A DNA stretch of 50,820 bases from an uncultured Barnesiella sp. Lineage in GTDB: Bacteria > Bacteroidota > Bacteroidia > Bacteroidales > Barnesiellaceae. Location: contig CALUFO010000018.1 of assembly GCA_944320015.1 (NCBI GenBank), forward strand, positions 1 to 50,820, read 5' to 3'. The position numbers were made by a program, and so were the translations under genes. Under the pieces are notes generated by a model. It saw only the letters and a program-made list of their open reading frames with translations, ran no database searches and was not told the DNA's origin. Of this stretch, positions 21,298 to 30,888 are shown in pieces; position 1 is the stretch's first letter, and each line of letters opens with the position of its first letter.

Positions 21298-22119
21298 TTA
21301 CAAAAGTTTAAACACGACAGGCAAGGTAAAATATACCGGCACATTATTACCGTTTTGTTTACCCGGAATCCACTTAGGCATGCTCTTCACAACTCGAATA
21401 GCCTCCTTGTCGCAAGTGGGGTCCAAGCTACGCAAAACCGTAACCTGATCGATTGTTCCGGTCTTCGAAACCACGAACCGCAAGATCACACGACCTTGAA
21501 TACCGTTTTCCTGAGCGATAACCGGGTATTTGAGGTTGTCGCGGATAAACTTCATCAACTCGGCTTCGCCACCCGGGAAGGTAGGCATCTGCTCTACGGC
21601 ATCGTAGGGTTTCTCTTCTTCTACTACTTCCGACTCGGCGATAACCTCGCGGAAGTCGGCGATATCCTGACCATGTTCTTCGTCAGTTCCTGTTACGTCG
21701 GCGATAGAGATGTTTACTTTCGATTGAGTCAACTCATCTTGCGATTTCAACTCATCTTCATCCGACACTTTATCATCTTCGGTAATCACAGGAGCGGTAA
21801 ATTTGATAGAACTCTTCAAGGGAGGAGGAGGAGGGGTCTCAACCAAAGGCTGAACTTCCTGTTGCTCAATCTCCGCATCGGGGAGTTGCGTCATCTCTAC
21901 GACTTCTGTAATTTCTTCTTCTACTTCTCCGAACTTAAACGACTCGACAATATAGGGAAGGACAAAAGCGAACGCTACCACACAGATTACTCCGATCGTA
22001 GACCAAGTGTACCGTTTGGGCGAATTTACCCGCAACAAGTACCCTCCAAAGGCTTTGTTCTTGCCCACAAAAACTAAATCGCACCATTCCCTCGAAGTTA
22101 AATCAACATCTTTTGACAT
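21298..22119 (-). CDS. tonB: Energy transducer TonB
   Basis: 273-residue inner-membrane protein that carries energy from ExbBD to outer-membrane TonB-dependent transporters. It has a cytoplasmic N-terminus of about 38 residues with a WCDLVFVGKNKAFGGYLLR stretch typical of Bacteroidetes TonB, and one membrane helix (about 39-60). A proline-rich periplasmic spacer follows (LVETPPPPPLK), then a C-terminal TonB domain (from about 185, PTFPGGEAELMKFIRDNLKYP in parts, then GRVILRFVVSKTG). It lies 26 bp after exbD. Confidence 0.93.
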   Translation of the reverse strand: MSKDVDLTSREWCDLVFVGKNKAFGGYLLRVNSPKRYTWSTIGVICVVAFAFVLPYIVESFKFGEVEEEITEVVEMTQLPDAEIEQQEVQPLVETPPPPPLKSSIKFTAPVITEDDKVSDEDELKSQDELTQSKVNISIADVTGTDEEHGQDIADFREVIAESEVVEEEKPYDAVEQMPTFPGGEAELMKFIRDNLKYPVIAQENGIQGRVILRFVVSKTGTIDQVTVLRSLDPTCDKEAIRVVKSMPKWIPGKQNGNNVPVYFTLPVVFKLL

Positions 22120-22145
22120 TTTTCTTCTCTTTTAAATGTGTACTA

Positions 22146-22832
22146 TTAGTTTAGTTTACTGGTGTCAATCTGGTCGGAAAGAGCACCCTTCTTCTCATAA
22201 TTCTCCATCAGGAACAAATCGCCCTCGGTAATGTCGACGATGGCATAGCGGCCTATACTGCAAATGATCATCTCGTCGAGAGCGTCGACCAAGTTGCGAT
22301 AAGTTGCGCCTTTGCTACCGGTTTCCTCATCGGGCAATTTGGCTTTGATCATCACCACGGGAGAGCCTTTGGTCTTCTTGGCCTCGGTCATCAACGAGTC
22401 GTATGTCACCTCGTCGATTTCTTCCCGTTTCTTACGTTCCTTCAAAGTTTTCACCTTGTCCACAACAGTTTTGTTGCGGTCGAGGAGGAGAGCCCTGATA
22501 CCGTCTGCGCCATAAGACGATTCAACCAACGAGGTATAATCTTCGTATTTGGGCTGACCCAAGTAATAAAATACTCTGTCATTATCGCCCAACAGAATGG
22601 TTATTGCCTCCGATTCTTTCACCTTATTTTGCTCTTCTTCCGTCACTTTATCGTTGGTAGGCATACTGATTTCCATCGTTTGAGGCTTACTCAACGTCGT
22701 ACAGAACATAAAGAAGGTTATCAAAAGCATGTTCATATCAACCATGGGAGTAAAGTCCACATGGATTTTCATCTTCTTCTGTTTTCCTTTCTTACCGTCT
22801 TTACCCGAGTCTTTTACTTCTACTTCTGCCAT
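22146..22832 (-). CDS. exbD: ExbD-type biopolymer transport protein (second copy)
   Basis: 228-residue single-pass membrane protein. The proton-carrying aspartate is Asp32 in FTPMVDMNMLLITFFM, the hallmark of ExbD/TolR. The N-terminal tail is highly charged (KDGKKGKQKKMK) and the periplasmic domain is longer than in E. coli ExbD (141 residues). It lies 26 bp after the other exbD and 26 bp before tonB. Confidence 0.9.
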   Translation of the reverse strand: MAEVEVKDSGKDGKKGKQKKMKIHVDFTPMVDMNMLLITFFMFCTTLSKPQTMEISMPTNDKVTEEEQNKVKESEAITILLGDNDRVFYYLGQPKYEDYTSLVESSYGADGIRALLLDRNKTVVDKVKTLKERKKREEIDEVTYDSLMTEAKKTKGSPVVMIKAKLPDEETGSKGATYRNLVDALDEMIICSIGRYAIVDITEGDLFLMENYEKKGALSDQIDTSKLN

Positions 22833-22858
22833 AATTCTTTCCTTTCATGACTTTGTTA

Positions 22859-23470
22859 TTATTCTTCTTCTGCGGGTAAAGTCTTCAGCGACGTAAGCAG
22901 ATTGTAACGGTTCTCTTTAATATCCTGCAACGAAGACATCACGTTTTTGATTTTGTCATACGGTGTAGCCTGGTCGGCTTTGATGGCTATTTTCAAATCG
23001 CGATTTGCTTTTCGTGCGGCGCGCACCCATTCCTTGAACTCATTGTTTGTGCTATCGCACGGGATACCATAGTTTTTCAACGTTTGGTCTTGAACCTCGC
23101 TTTTCAAGTCCAAGAAACTCGGCATCTGTTTAATGGGAACGCCAAAAGAGTTTGCCAATCTAAACTTATTTATTTGCTCAGGAGTAAACGGTACTCCGTA
23201 CATACTACTCATTGCGTTCAACACATTCACCCTATCCTCTTGTTTGTCGAGGCTGATAAAGATTTTCCCGGACGGTTCTACCAAAACTTGCAGAACATTG
23301 ATTTCTGGAATTTTGATTTCTGATACCGAAGATGGGGTACTCACTTGTACAGGCTCTTTCTGAACGAAGGTCGATGTCAGCATGAAGAAAGTAAGCAGAA
23401 GCACGGTCACGTCACTCATCGCCGTCATGTCGATGAGTGTACTCTTCCTTTTTACTTTTACTTTAGCCAT
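22859..23470 (-). CDS. exbD: ExbD-type biopolymer transport protein (first copy)
   Basis: 203-residue ExbD/TolR family protein with the key aspartate at Asp20 in MSDVTVLLLTFFML. The periplasmic part differs from the neighbouring ExbD, so the two copies are probably non-redundant and may form a heterodimer inside the ExbB pentamer (inference). It lies 29 bp after exbB. Confidence 0.9.
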   Translation of the reverse strand: MAKVKVKRKSTLIDMTAMSDVTVLLLTFFMLTSTFVQKEPVQVSTPSSVSEIKIPEINVLQVLVEPSGKIFISLDKQEDRVNVLNAMSSMYGVPFTPEQINKFRLANSFGVPIKQMPSFLDLKSEVQDQTLKNYGIPCDSTNNEFKEWVRAARKANRDLKIAIKADQATPYDKIKNVMSSLQDIKENRYNLLTSLKTLPAEEE

Positions 23471-23499
23471 ATAATGGTCCTTTCGATTTTATGCCCGAT

Positions 23500-24309
23500 T
23501 TACTTGTGAGTAGCAGCGAACGTGTTAACAATACAGAAACCTACTTCGTCGATAGCGTAGGTTACATTATCGATTTTGTTTGAGAAATAGTTATACGAAA
23601 TAACGGCAAGAGCACCGGTTGCGATACCGAAAGCCGTGTTCACAAGTGCCTCAGAAATACCGGTCGACAGAGCTACCGAGTCAGGAGCACCAGCCGTTGC
23701 CAAGGCTTGGAACGATTTGATCATACCCAACACCGTACCGAGAAGTCCGACCAACGTACCCAGCGTAGTCATCGTTGCCACGATAGGCAAGTTTTGTTGC
23801 ATGGCAGGCATTTCAAGAGCGGCAGCCTCTTCCAATTGTTTTTTGATGGCGTCGATTTTTTGGTCTTTCGTCATCGTGTCGTCTTTCTCAACTTCGCCAT
23901 AGCGAATCAAAGCCGAAGAGATTACGCTGGCTACGGTTCCGCGTTGTTTTTCGCAAAGAGCTTGTGCGCCGGCGATATCGCCTTTTTCCAAAGCTGCTTT
24001 TACAGCGGTCACAAATTTATCAACACTGCCTTTTCCTTTCACACTAAGCATAGCGATGAAACGCTCTACCGAAAGAACGATTACCGTCAACAGCAAAGTT
24101 TGAAGAATAGGTACGATAAATCCTCCTTTATAGATTGTACCCAGCAAGTTCAGGGGGTGTCCACCTGCAGGATCTCCACCCTCAAAGTTATCAGGGCTAC
24201 CAAGTACTTGGGTGAATACTACCAAAGCAACGATAAAACAGATAATAATTACAATAAACGCGTTTTTAATACCGCGTACTTTGTGTTTTTTAGCTTTTTT
24301 AGCTTCCAT
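23500..24309 (-). CDS. exbB: MotA/TolQ/ExbB proton channel protein
   Basis: 269-residue proton-channel component that powers TonB with the ExbD proteins. It has three membrane helices: one near the N-terminus (about 17-36), one near 65-88, and a pair region including TLGTLVGLLGTVLGMIKSF and TAFGIATGALAVISYNYF, the conserved channel-forming stretch. The N-terminus is very basic (KKAKKHKVRG). It is the first gene of a seven-gene operon and is divergent from nqrA. Confidence 0.93.
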   Translation of the reverse strand: MEAKKAKKHKVRGIKNAFIVIIICFIVALVVFTQVLGSPDNFEGGDPAGGHPLNLLGTIYKGGFIVPILQTLLLTVIVLSVERFIAMLSVKGKGSVDKFVTAVKAALEKGDIAGAQALCEKQRGTVASVISSALIRYGEVEKDDTMTKDQKIDAIKKQLEEAAALEMPAMQQNLPIVATMTTLGTLVGLLGTVLGMIKSFQALATAGAPDSVALSTGISEALVNTAFGIATGALAVISYNYFSNKIDNVTYAIDEVGFCIVNTFAATHK

Positions 24310-24517
24310 AATTAAATAAAATCTAAGTGTTTGTATTAGTTATTTTAATTCAGTTTTCAATGTTTTTTATAATGTTTCATCGGGCGCCCCGACATTCTCA
24401 TGGTTTCCTTCTCTCAAAAAACGAGCAAGTCTTTCAATTATTATATGCCGAGAAATTCCCATGAAAAATTAGCACTTTACAAGCGCTTTTCCTTTCTCTT
24501 TCTCCGCATTCGTGCGT

Positions 24518-24525
24518 CAAATGTA
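24518..24525 (-). promoter_or_regulatory. Candidate promoter -7 box for exbB
   Basis: Minus-strand TACATTTG matches TAnnTTTG exactly. A TTTG-containing T-run lies about 16 nt further upstream. This predicts an exbB leader of about 200 nt. Confidence 0.45.
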
Positions 24526-24826
24526 GCACATTATTTTCAGACAAAAAAAATAATTCACTTTTTTTTTCTCACAGATTTCCCCGTTGCGACAGGGCGCGAA
24601 ACCTATTTTACCCGCACAGAAAAATCTCTTTCTTCCCCACAACCATTCACAATATATATAAACATATGAATGACAATAAAATAGCGACACCTCCTCACAA
24701 ACCCAGACACTTAATATTCATTTCACTTAGTAAACATGATTTAACTCACAAAAGGACAACCGGCGACATCGCACACATATTTAAAAAAATGGGGCAGATA
24801 ATCTATCGGCAAATCGAAAAGAATTG

Positions 24827-24834
24827 TAATTTTG
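24827..24834 (+). promoter_or_regulatory. Candidate promoter -7 box for nqrA
   Basis: TAATTTTG matches TAnnTTTG and lies 30 nt before the nqrA ATG. No clear TTTG was found at -33. Confidence 0.45.
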
Positions 24835-24864
24835 TGCCAAAATTCATTTTCTACAAATACCAAT

Positions 24865-26214
24865 ATGGATCATATAGTCAAAATCAAAAAAGGACTTGAT
24901 ATTCAATTGCAAGGAGCACCAGCTCCCCGAATATCCGAAGCCCCGAGCAGCTCACTATATGCTATTATCCCCGACAATTTCATGGGGTTGACCCCAAAAA
25001 TCATTGTCAAGCCAGGCGACAAAGTTTTGGCCGGAACCCCTATCCTGCACGACAAATCGCACATCGACATGACGGTCGTATCGCCGGTAAGCGGCGAAAT
25101 CGTAGCCATCGAACGCGGCGAAAGGCGCAAGGTCATGAGAATAATTATCAAGCCCGACGTCAACCAAGATGCGCTCTCTTTCGGCCAGCCCAGCCTCGAC
25201 AGCATGTCCGGCGACGAGGTAAAAGCCCTATTGCTCAAATCGGGCACATTCGCCTTCATCACACAACGCCCCTACGACATCGTAGCCAACCCCGACACCA
25301 CGCCGCGCGACATATTCGTCACAGCGTTCGATTCGGCGCCGCTGGCTCCCGACTATACATTCATCTTGAAAGATGAGATGCAGCACTTCGAGACCGGTTT
25401 GAAAGCGCTATCCAAGCTCACGACCGGGAAAGTCTATGTGGGAGTGTCCTCGAAACAACCCGTCGAAGTGAAAAACGGGACTGCCGTAATATTCGACGGC
25501 CCCCACCCGGCCGGCAACGTCGGCGTGCAAATCAACCACATCGCCCCTGTCAACAAAGGCGAGACCGTGTGGACAATGAACGCGCTCGATCTCCTCTTCA
25601 TCGGACGCCTGTTTGACAAAGGGTGTGTCGACTTTTCACGCACCGTCGCCGTCACCGGCTCAGAGATAAACCAGCCCCATTATATACGTTCGCGCGTGGG
25701 AGCCTCGATCGACTCGATCACCCACGGCTTGGTGAAACCCGCCGAATATGAACGACGCTACATCAGCGGCAATGTGTTGACCGGCGTCAAAACCGACACC
25801 GACGGCTATTTAGGCGCTATCCACTCACAGATAACCGTTATCCCCGAGGGGAACGAATGCAACGAGTTTTTGGGCTGGGCGTCGCTCAATCCCCGCAAAT
25901 ACAGCACGAGCCACTCCTATTTCTCATGGCTGATGGGCAAAAAAAAGCAATACGCCATCGACGCCCGCATAAGAGGCGGCGAGCGTGCCATCATCATGTC
26001 CGACGAGTATGACCGGGTATTCCCCATGGACATCTACCCCGAATACCTCATCAAAGCGATTATTGCTTTCGACATCGACAAAATGGAAAGTCTGGGCATC
26101 TACGAGATCGCTCCCGAAGACTTCGCACTGTGCGAATTTGTCGACACCTCGAAACTCGAATTGCAGAAAATCGTTCGCAACGGGCTCGACCGGTTGATGA
26201 AAGAGATGAACTAA
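24865..26214 (+). CDS. nqrA: Na+-translocating NADH:quinone reductase subunit A
   Basis: Soluble cytoplasmic subunit of Na+-NQR, 449 residues. The start is the ATG at 24865 (MDHIVKIKKGLDIQLQG), which gives the family N-terminus. An upstream GTG at 24832 adds 11 unlikely residues. Recognisable parts are KPGDKVLAGTPILHDK, then VSPVSGEIVAIERGERRKV, and the central GPHPAGNVGVQINHIAPV. It is the first of six genes in canonical order A-F. Confidence 0.95.
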   Translation: MDHIVKIKKGLDIQLQGAPAPRISEAPSSSLYAIIPDNFMGLTPKIIVKPGDKVLAGTPILHDKSHIDMTVVSPVSGEIVAIERGERRKVMRIIIKPDVNQDALSFGQPSLDSMSGDEVKALLLKSGTFAFITQRPYDIVANPDTTPRDIFVTAFDSAPLAPDYTFILKDEMQHFETGLKALSKLTTGKVYVGVSSKQPVEVKNGTAVIFDGPHPAGNVGVQINHIAPVNKGETVWTMNALDLLFIGRLFDKGCVDFSRTVAVTGSEINQPHYIRSRVGASIDSITHGLVKPAEYERRYISGNVLTGVKTDTDGYLGAIHSQITVIPEGNECNEFLGWASLNPRKYSTSHSYFSWLMGKKKQYAIDARIRGGERAIIMSDEYDRVFPMDIYPEYLIKAIIAFDIDKMESLGIYEIAPEDFALCEFVDTSKLELQKIVRNGLDRLMKEMN

Positions 26215-26244
26215 TCGAATTATAATCTTAAACATAACACGACC

Positions 26245-27462
26245 TTGAAAGCTTTAAAGAATTATATAGACAAGATTAAGCCCCACTTCGAGCCGGGCGG
26301 GAAATTGTCTATGTTCCAATCGGTATTCGAAGGGTTTGAATCGTTCCTTTTCGTACCCAACACCACCTCTCACTCGGGCGTACATATCCACGACAGCATC
26401 GACTCGAAACGCACCATGACGGTCGTCATCGTCGCCCTGTTGCCGGCGCTGCTGTTCGGCATGTACAACGTAGGGTATCAACACTACCTGTCGATAGGCC
26501 AATTGGCTCAAACTTCGTTTTGGAGCATCTTCCTCTTCGGATTTTTGGCAGTCCTGCCCAAAATCGTAGTGTCTTATGTCGTAGGGCTGGGCATCGAGTT
26601 TACCGCCGCCCAAATACGGCATCACGAAATACAAGAGGGATTCCTCGTATCGGGATTGCTCATTCCCATGATTGTGCCGGTAGACACGCCTCTATGGATG
26701 ATCGCCGTAGCCACGGCATTTGCCGTCATCTTCGCCAAAGAGGTTTTCGGCGGGACGGGAATGAACATTTTCAATGTCGCTCTGGTCACCCGGGCGTTTC
26801 TATTCTTCGCCTATCCCTCGAAAATGTCGGGCGACGAAGTCTTTATCCGCACAAGCGACACATTCAGCTTAGGCGCCGGAAACGTCGTAGAGGGATTCTC
26901 GGGAGCGACTCCTCTGGGACAGGCCGCCACTCACTCGGGCGGACTGCTACAACTCACCGACACGCTGGGCAGCCCGCTTTCGCTCAGTGACATGTTCTTC
27001 GGGCTTATCCCTGGTTCTATCGGCGAAACCTCCACGCTGGCTATCCTCATCGGAGCCGCCATACTGCTCTTCACCGGCATCGCCAGCTGGAGAGTCATGC
27101 TCTCGGTATTTGCCGGAGGCATTGTCATGAGCCTCATCTGCAACTGGTTTGCCAACCCCGCCATCTACCCCGCCGCGCAGTTGTCGCCCCTCACCCACAT
27201 CTGCTTGGGAGGTTTTGCCTTCGCCGCCGTGTTCATGGCCACCGACCCGGTGACCGGCGCACGCACCAATACGGGTAAATATATCTTCGGATTTCTGGTG
27301 GGCGTGCTGGCCATTCTTATCAGGGTATTCAACAGCGGATACCCCGAAGGTGCCATGCTGGCCGTGCTGCTCATGAACGCCTTTGCTCCCCTCATCGACT
27401 ATTTCGTAGTCGAGGCCAATATCCGCCGCCGGCTCAAACGCGCAAAAAATTTGACAAAATAG
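26245..27462 (+). CDS. nqrB: Na+-translocating NADH:quinone reductase subunit B
   Basis: Membrane subunit carrying covalent FMN and the Na+ path, 405 residues with about ten helices. The flavinylation motif SGAT is at 219-222, so Thr222 should bind FMN through a phosphoester added by ApbE (not in this window). The start is a TTG at 26245 (KALKNYIDKIKPHFEPGGK), supported by the family N-terminus. GGTGMNIFNVALVTRAFLFF is highly conserved. Confidence 0.95.
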   Translation: MKALKNYIDKIKPHFEPGGKLSMFQSVFEGFESFLFVPNTTSHSGVHIHDSIDSKRTMTVVIVALLPALLFGMYNVGYQHYLSIGQLAQTSFWSIFLFGFLAVLPKIVVSYVVGLGIEFTAAQIRHHEIQEGFLVSGLLIPMIVPVDTPLWMIAVATAFAVIFAKEVFGGTGMNIFNVALVTRAFLFFAYPSKMSGDEVFIRTSDTFSLGAGNVVEGFSGATPLGQAATHSGGLLQLTDTLGSPLSLSDMFFGLIPGSIGETSTLAILIGAAILLFTGIASWRVMLSVFAGGIVMSLICNWFANPAIYPAAQLSPLTHICLGGFAFAAVFMATDPVTGARTNTGKYIFGFLVGVLAILIRVFNSGYPEGAMLAVLLMNAFAPLIDYFVVEANIRRRLKRAKNLTK

Positions 27463-27471
27463 AAAACGGTT

Positions 27472-28182
27472 ATGAACAAACAAGGTAACACATATACGCT
27501 CATCTATACCTCGGTCATGGTCATTGTCGTCGCTTTCATACTGGCGTTCGCGGCAATCGGGCTGAAACCGGCACAAGAAAAAAACATCGCAATCGACAAG
27601 ATGAGCCAGATTCTCAGTTCGGTAAATATCGTGTCCACCCCCGAGAACGCACAAGAACTATACGGGAAATACATCGACGACTCGTATGTCATCGCTCCCA
27701 ACGGGCAACTCACCCAAGGCGAATCGTTCCACCTCGACCTCGCCGCCCAGTTGAAACAACCCGAGGCGCAACGCTCTCTGCCCATTTTTATCTATACCGA
27801 CGAAAAAGAGTCCCACAAATACATCATTCCCCTATCGGGCAGCGGCTTGTGGGGTCCCATTTGGGGATATATCTCGGTCGACGACGACGGCAACACGGTC
27901 TACGGGGCCTACTTTGCCCACCAAGGCGAAACCCCGGGGCTGGGAGCCGAGATAGATAAACCGCCGTTCCAAAAACAATTCCAAGGCAAACACTTCTTTA
28001 TCAATGGCAAATTCACGCCGATTACCGTAGAAAAAGCCGGACAGAAACCTCAAAACGGAGCCGACTATGTCGACGCCGTCTCGGGCGGAACCATCACCAG
28101 TAAAGGCGTGCAGACCATGCTGCAAACCTGTGTGAAACCTTATGCCAAATTCTTAGAATCGCTTAATTCAAACCAGATATAA
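27472..28182 (+). CDS. nqrC: Na+-translocating NADH:quinone reductase subunit C
   Basis: Single-helix subunit (helix about 10-32) with a periplasmic FMN-binding domain, 236 residues. The flavinylation site reads DAVSGGT (201-207) where the common form is SGAT; Thr207 is the predicted FMN-bearing residue. ETPGLGAEI, conserved in the family, is present. It lies 9 bp after nqrB and 2 bp before nqrD. Confidence 0.94.
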   Translation: MNKQGNTYTLIYTSVMVIVVAFILAFAAIGLKPAQEKNIAIDKMSQILSSVNIVSTPENAQELYGKYIDDSYVIAPNGQLTQGESFHLDLAAQLKQPEAQRSLPIFIYTDEKESHKYIIPLSGSGLWGPIWGYISVDDDGNTVYGAYFAHQGETPGLGAEIDKPPFQKQFQGKHFFINGKFTPITVEKAGQKPQNGADYVDAVSGGTITSKGVQTMLQTCVKPYAKFLESLNSNQI

Positions 28183-28184
28183 CC

Positions 28185-28805
28185 ATGTTGTCAAAAAAGA
28201 ACAAAGAGATACTTTTAGGCCCGCTATCCAAAAACAATCCGGTTATCGTACAGATATTGGGCATTTGCTCGGCGCTCGCTGTCACGGCCAAGCTCGAGCC
28301 GGCGCTCGTCATGGCGGTGTCGGTAACCGCCGTCGTCGCTTTTGCCAACGTCATTATCTCGCTGCTGCGCAACACAATACCCAACAGCATCCGCATTATC
28401 GTCCAACTGGTCGTAGTTGCCGCTTTGGTCATCATCGTAGACCAAATCCTCAAAGCCTATATGTACCAAGTGAGCAAGCAACTATCGGTATTTGTGGGAC
28501 TAATCATCACCAACTGTATCCTCATGGGACGGCTCGAAGCCTTTGCGCTGAGCCACAAGCCTTGGGAATCGTTTCTCGACGGTATAGGCAACGGCGTGGG
28601 ATACGGCATCATACTGGTCATCGTCGCATTTTTCAGGGAACTGCTGGGCTCGGGAACCCTCTTCGGCTACCAAGTCATTCCTCAACAAATGTACGACTGG
28701 GGCTACCAAAACAACGGTCTGATGATACTCCCCCCCATGGCGCTCATCACCGTGGCCTGCATCATTTGGGTACACCGCTCCCGTAACAAAGATTTGCAAC
28801 AATAA
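28185..28805 (+). CDS. nqrD: Na+-translocating NADH:quinone reductase subunit D
   Basis: Six-helix membrane subunit, 206 residues. NqrD and NqrE together hold an intramembrane Fe-S centre. Family stretches are [17 protein letters not shown] and [14 protein letters not shown], the latter containing the cysteine expected to bind iron. It lies 2 bp after nqrC, so translational coupling is likely. Confidence 0.94.
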   Translation: MLSKKNKEILLGPLSKNNPVIVQILGICSALAVTAKLEPALVMAVSVTAVVAFANVIISLLRNTIPNSIRIIVQLVVVAALVIIVDQILKAYMYQVSKQLSVFVGLIITNCILMGRLEAFALSHKPWESFLDGIGNGVGYGIILVIVAFFRELLGSGTLFGYQVIPQQMYDWGYQNNGLMILPPMALITVACIIWVHRSRNKDLQQ

Positions 28806-28830
28806 GAAACAGAGATAAAATACAGGATAT

Positions 28831-29445
28831 ATGGAAAATTTAAATCTGTTTGTCAAGTCTATTTTCATAGACAATATGATATTTGCCTACTTCCTCGGTA
28901 TGTGTTCCTACTTGGCCGTATCGAAGAACGTAAAAACCGCCTTCGGGCTGGGCATAGCCGTCACCTTTGTTTTGGCGATTACCCTGCCAGTCAACTATCT
29001 GCTGGAAACCTATGTGTTGAAAGCCGGCGCGTTGAAATGGTTAGGACCCGAATATGCGCAACTCGACCTGAGCTTTTTGAGTTTGATTATGTTTATCGCC
29101 ATCATCGCCTCTATGGTGCAATTGGTCGAAATGTTCGTCGAGAAATACTCCCCCTCGCTCTATGCTTCGCTGGGTATCTTCCTGCCGCTCATCGCTGTGA
29201 ACTGCGCCATTCTGGGAGGCTCGCTGTTCATGCAGCAACGCAATTTCGAGTCGGTCACCAGCGCCACGGTCTACGGGATTGGCTCCGGGATTGGCTGGTT
29301 GCTGGCAATTGTATGCTTAGCGGCCATCCGCGAGAAACTGAGCTACTCCAACATACCGGCGCCTCTGCGGGGAATAGGTATCACATTTATCATCACCGGG
29401 CTGATGGGCATCGCCTTCATGAGCTTTTTAGGAATCAAACTTTGA
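28831..29445 (+). CDS. nqrE: Na+-translocating NADH:quinone reductase subunit E
   Basis: Six-helix membrane subunit homologous to NqrD in inverted topology, 204 residues. Conserved segments are [18 protein letters not shown] (with the iron-ligating Cys) and [16 protein letters not shown] (second Cys). It precedes nqrF by 13 bp. Confidence 0.94.
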   Translation: MENLNLFVKSIFIDNMIFAYFLGMCSYLAVSKNVKTAFGLGIAVTFVLAITLPVNYLLETYVLKAGALKWLGPEYAQLDLSFLSLIMFIAIIASMVQLVEMFVEKYSPSLYASLGIFLPLIAVNCAILGGSLFMQQRNFESVTSATVYGIGSGIGWLLAIVCLAAIREKLSYSNIPAPLRGIGITFIITGLMGIAFMSFLGIKL

Positions 29446-29458
29446 AAGGGAACTTACG

Positions 29459-30748
29459 ATGTTATTAGAAATCAATTCCATGACAACGACCATTATATCG
29501 AGTATCGTTCTATTCTTGGGCATATCGCTCCTCTTGGTGGTGATCCTGCTCATCGCCAAAAAATACTTGGTCCCCTCGGGGAAAGCGGTCATTACGATCA
29601 ACGACGACAAGAAAATCGAGGTTGAGACCGGAGGAAGCCTGTTAAGCACGCTGTCCAACGAGAAAATATTCCTCCCCTCGGCCTGTGGCGGAGGCGGATC
29701 CTGTGCGCAATGCCGCTGTCAGGTACTGGAAGGCGGCGGTGAGATATTGCCCACCGAGCAAGTGCATTTCTCCCGCAAACAACAAATGAACCATTGGAGA
29801 CTGGGCTGCCAAGTCAAAGTGAAAAACGACATGAAAATCGTCGTTCCCGAGTCGGTGCTGGGCGTAAAAGAATGGGAGTGCGAAGTCATATCGAACAGAA
29901 ACGTGGCTACGTTTATCAAAGAGTTTATCGTGGCTCTGCCTCCCGGCGAGCACATGAACTTCGTCCCCGGGTCTTATGCGCAAATCAAAATCCCCACCTA
30001 CGAGATGGACTACGACAAAGATATCGACAAGAGCCTCATCGGCGAGGAGTACCTCCCGGCGTGGGAAAAGTTCGGGCTATTCGGCCTCAAATGCAAAAAT
30101 ACCGAGCCCACCATTCGAGCCTACTCTATGGCCAACTACCCGGCCGAAGGCGACCGAATCATGCTCACCGTACGCATTGCCACCCCGCCCTTCAAACCGA
30201 AACCGCAAGTGGGATTCCAAGATGTCATGCCCGGTATCGCCTCCTCCTATATCTTTACCTTGAAACCGGGCGACAAGGTCATTATGAGCGGCCCTTACGG
30301 CGACTTCCACCCCATCTTCGACTCCAAGCAAGAAATGATGTGGATCGGTGGTGGAGCCGGTATGGCTCCCCTGCGCTCGCAAATCATGCACATGACCAAG
30401 ACGCTCCACACGACCGACCGCAAGATGTCTTACTTCTACGGCGCCCGTGCCTTGAACGAAGTATTCTACTTGCAAGATTTCTTGGATTTGGAAAAAGAGT
30501 TTCCAAACTTCTCATTCCACCTCGCACTTGACCGTCCCGATCCTGCCGCCGACGCCGCAGGCGTAAAATACACTCCCGGATTCGTTCATCAAGTCATATA
30601 CGACACCTACTTGAAAGACCACGAAGCCCCCGAGGACATCGAGTACTACATGTGCGGCCCCGGCCCCATGTCGAAAGCGGTAGAAAAAATGCTGTGGGAT
30701 TTGGGTGTGCCCGAAGAGAATCTCATGTACGACAACTTCGGAGGATAA
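29459..30748 (+). CDS. nqrF: Na+-translocating NADH:quinone reductase subunit F
   Basis: NADH-oxidising entry subunit, 429 residues. It has an N-terminal membrane helix (about 11-33), then a [2Fe-2S] domain with ligands Cys76, Cys82, Cys85 and Cys117. An FAD domain follows (RAYSMANYP) and an NADH-binding domain (GGGAGMAPLRSQI, then YMCGPGPM). The start at 29459 is used; an ATG at 29480 (MTTTIISS) is an alternative. It is the last gene of the operon, with a terminator 27 bp after it. Confidence 0.95.
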   Translation: MLLEINSMTTTIISSIVLFLGISLLLVVILLIAKKYLVPSGKAVITINDDKKIEVETGGSLLSTLSNEKIFLPSACGGGGSCAQCRCQVLEGGGEILPTEQVHFSRKQQMNHWRLGCQVKVKNDMKIVVPESVLGVKEWECEVISNRNVATFIKEFIVALPPGEHMNFVPGSYAQIKIPTYEMDYDKDIDKSLIGEEYLPAWEKFGLFGLKCKNTEPTIRAYSMANYPAEGDRIMLTVRIATPPFKPKPQVGFQDVMPGIASSYIFTLKPGDKVIMSGPYGDFHPIFDSKQEMMWIGGGAGMAPLRSQIMHMTKTLHTTDRKMSYFYGARALNEVFYLQDFLDLEKEFPNFSFHLALDRPDPAADAAGVKYTPGFVHQVIYDTYLKDHEAPEDIEYYMCGPGPMSKAVEKMLWDLGVPEENLMYDNFGG

Positions 30749-30774
30749 AAAACATTCCATTTTCAATGATACTC

Positions 30775-30820
30775 GACCCGTAGAGCCTACGAAACAAAGG
30801 CTCTGCGGGTCTATCTTTTA
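30775..30820 (+). terminator. Rho-independent terminator after nqrF
   Basis: 13-bp stem with one mismatch (arms 30775-30787 and 30799-30811, 11-nt loop), followed by TATCTTTTA on the plus strand. It ends the nqr operon, which converges on the PAP2 gene. Confidence 0.8.
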
Positions 30821-30888
30821 TTGCTCGGCCAAGAATCCGCATCGATTTCCCGCCCGACCGCTTTTATCCTTATCGCAAATGCGAATCC

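Larger units (their letters stand above)
24310..24864. other. 555-bp AT-rich divergent intergenic region, exbB/nqrA
   Basis: No credible gene is seen. The region holds candidate promoters in both directions (24518-24525 minus, 24827-24834 plus). A GC-rich hairpin lies in the exbB leader: AATGT (24360-24364) / ACATT (24392-24396) enclosing the palindrome GGGCGCCC. There are also homopolymeric A and T runs around 24541-24568. Its length between two energy operons suggests room for regulation, but no operator was recognised. Confidence 0.5.

Noticed and set aside
24400-24669. 89-codon plus-strand frame in the exbB/nqrA gap
   Set aside because: Rich in Phe and Lys from A/T runs, overlaps the candidate exbB promoter, and has no recognisable domain.
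24666-24899. 77-codon plus-strand frame upstream of nqrA
   Set aside because: It runs across the nqrA start in another frame, has a composition typical of AT-rich spacer, and matches no family.
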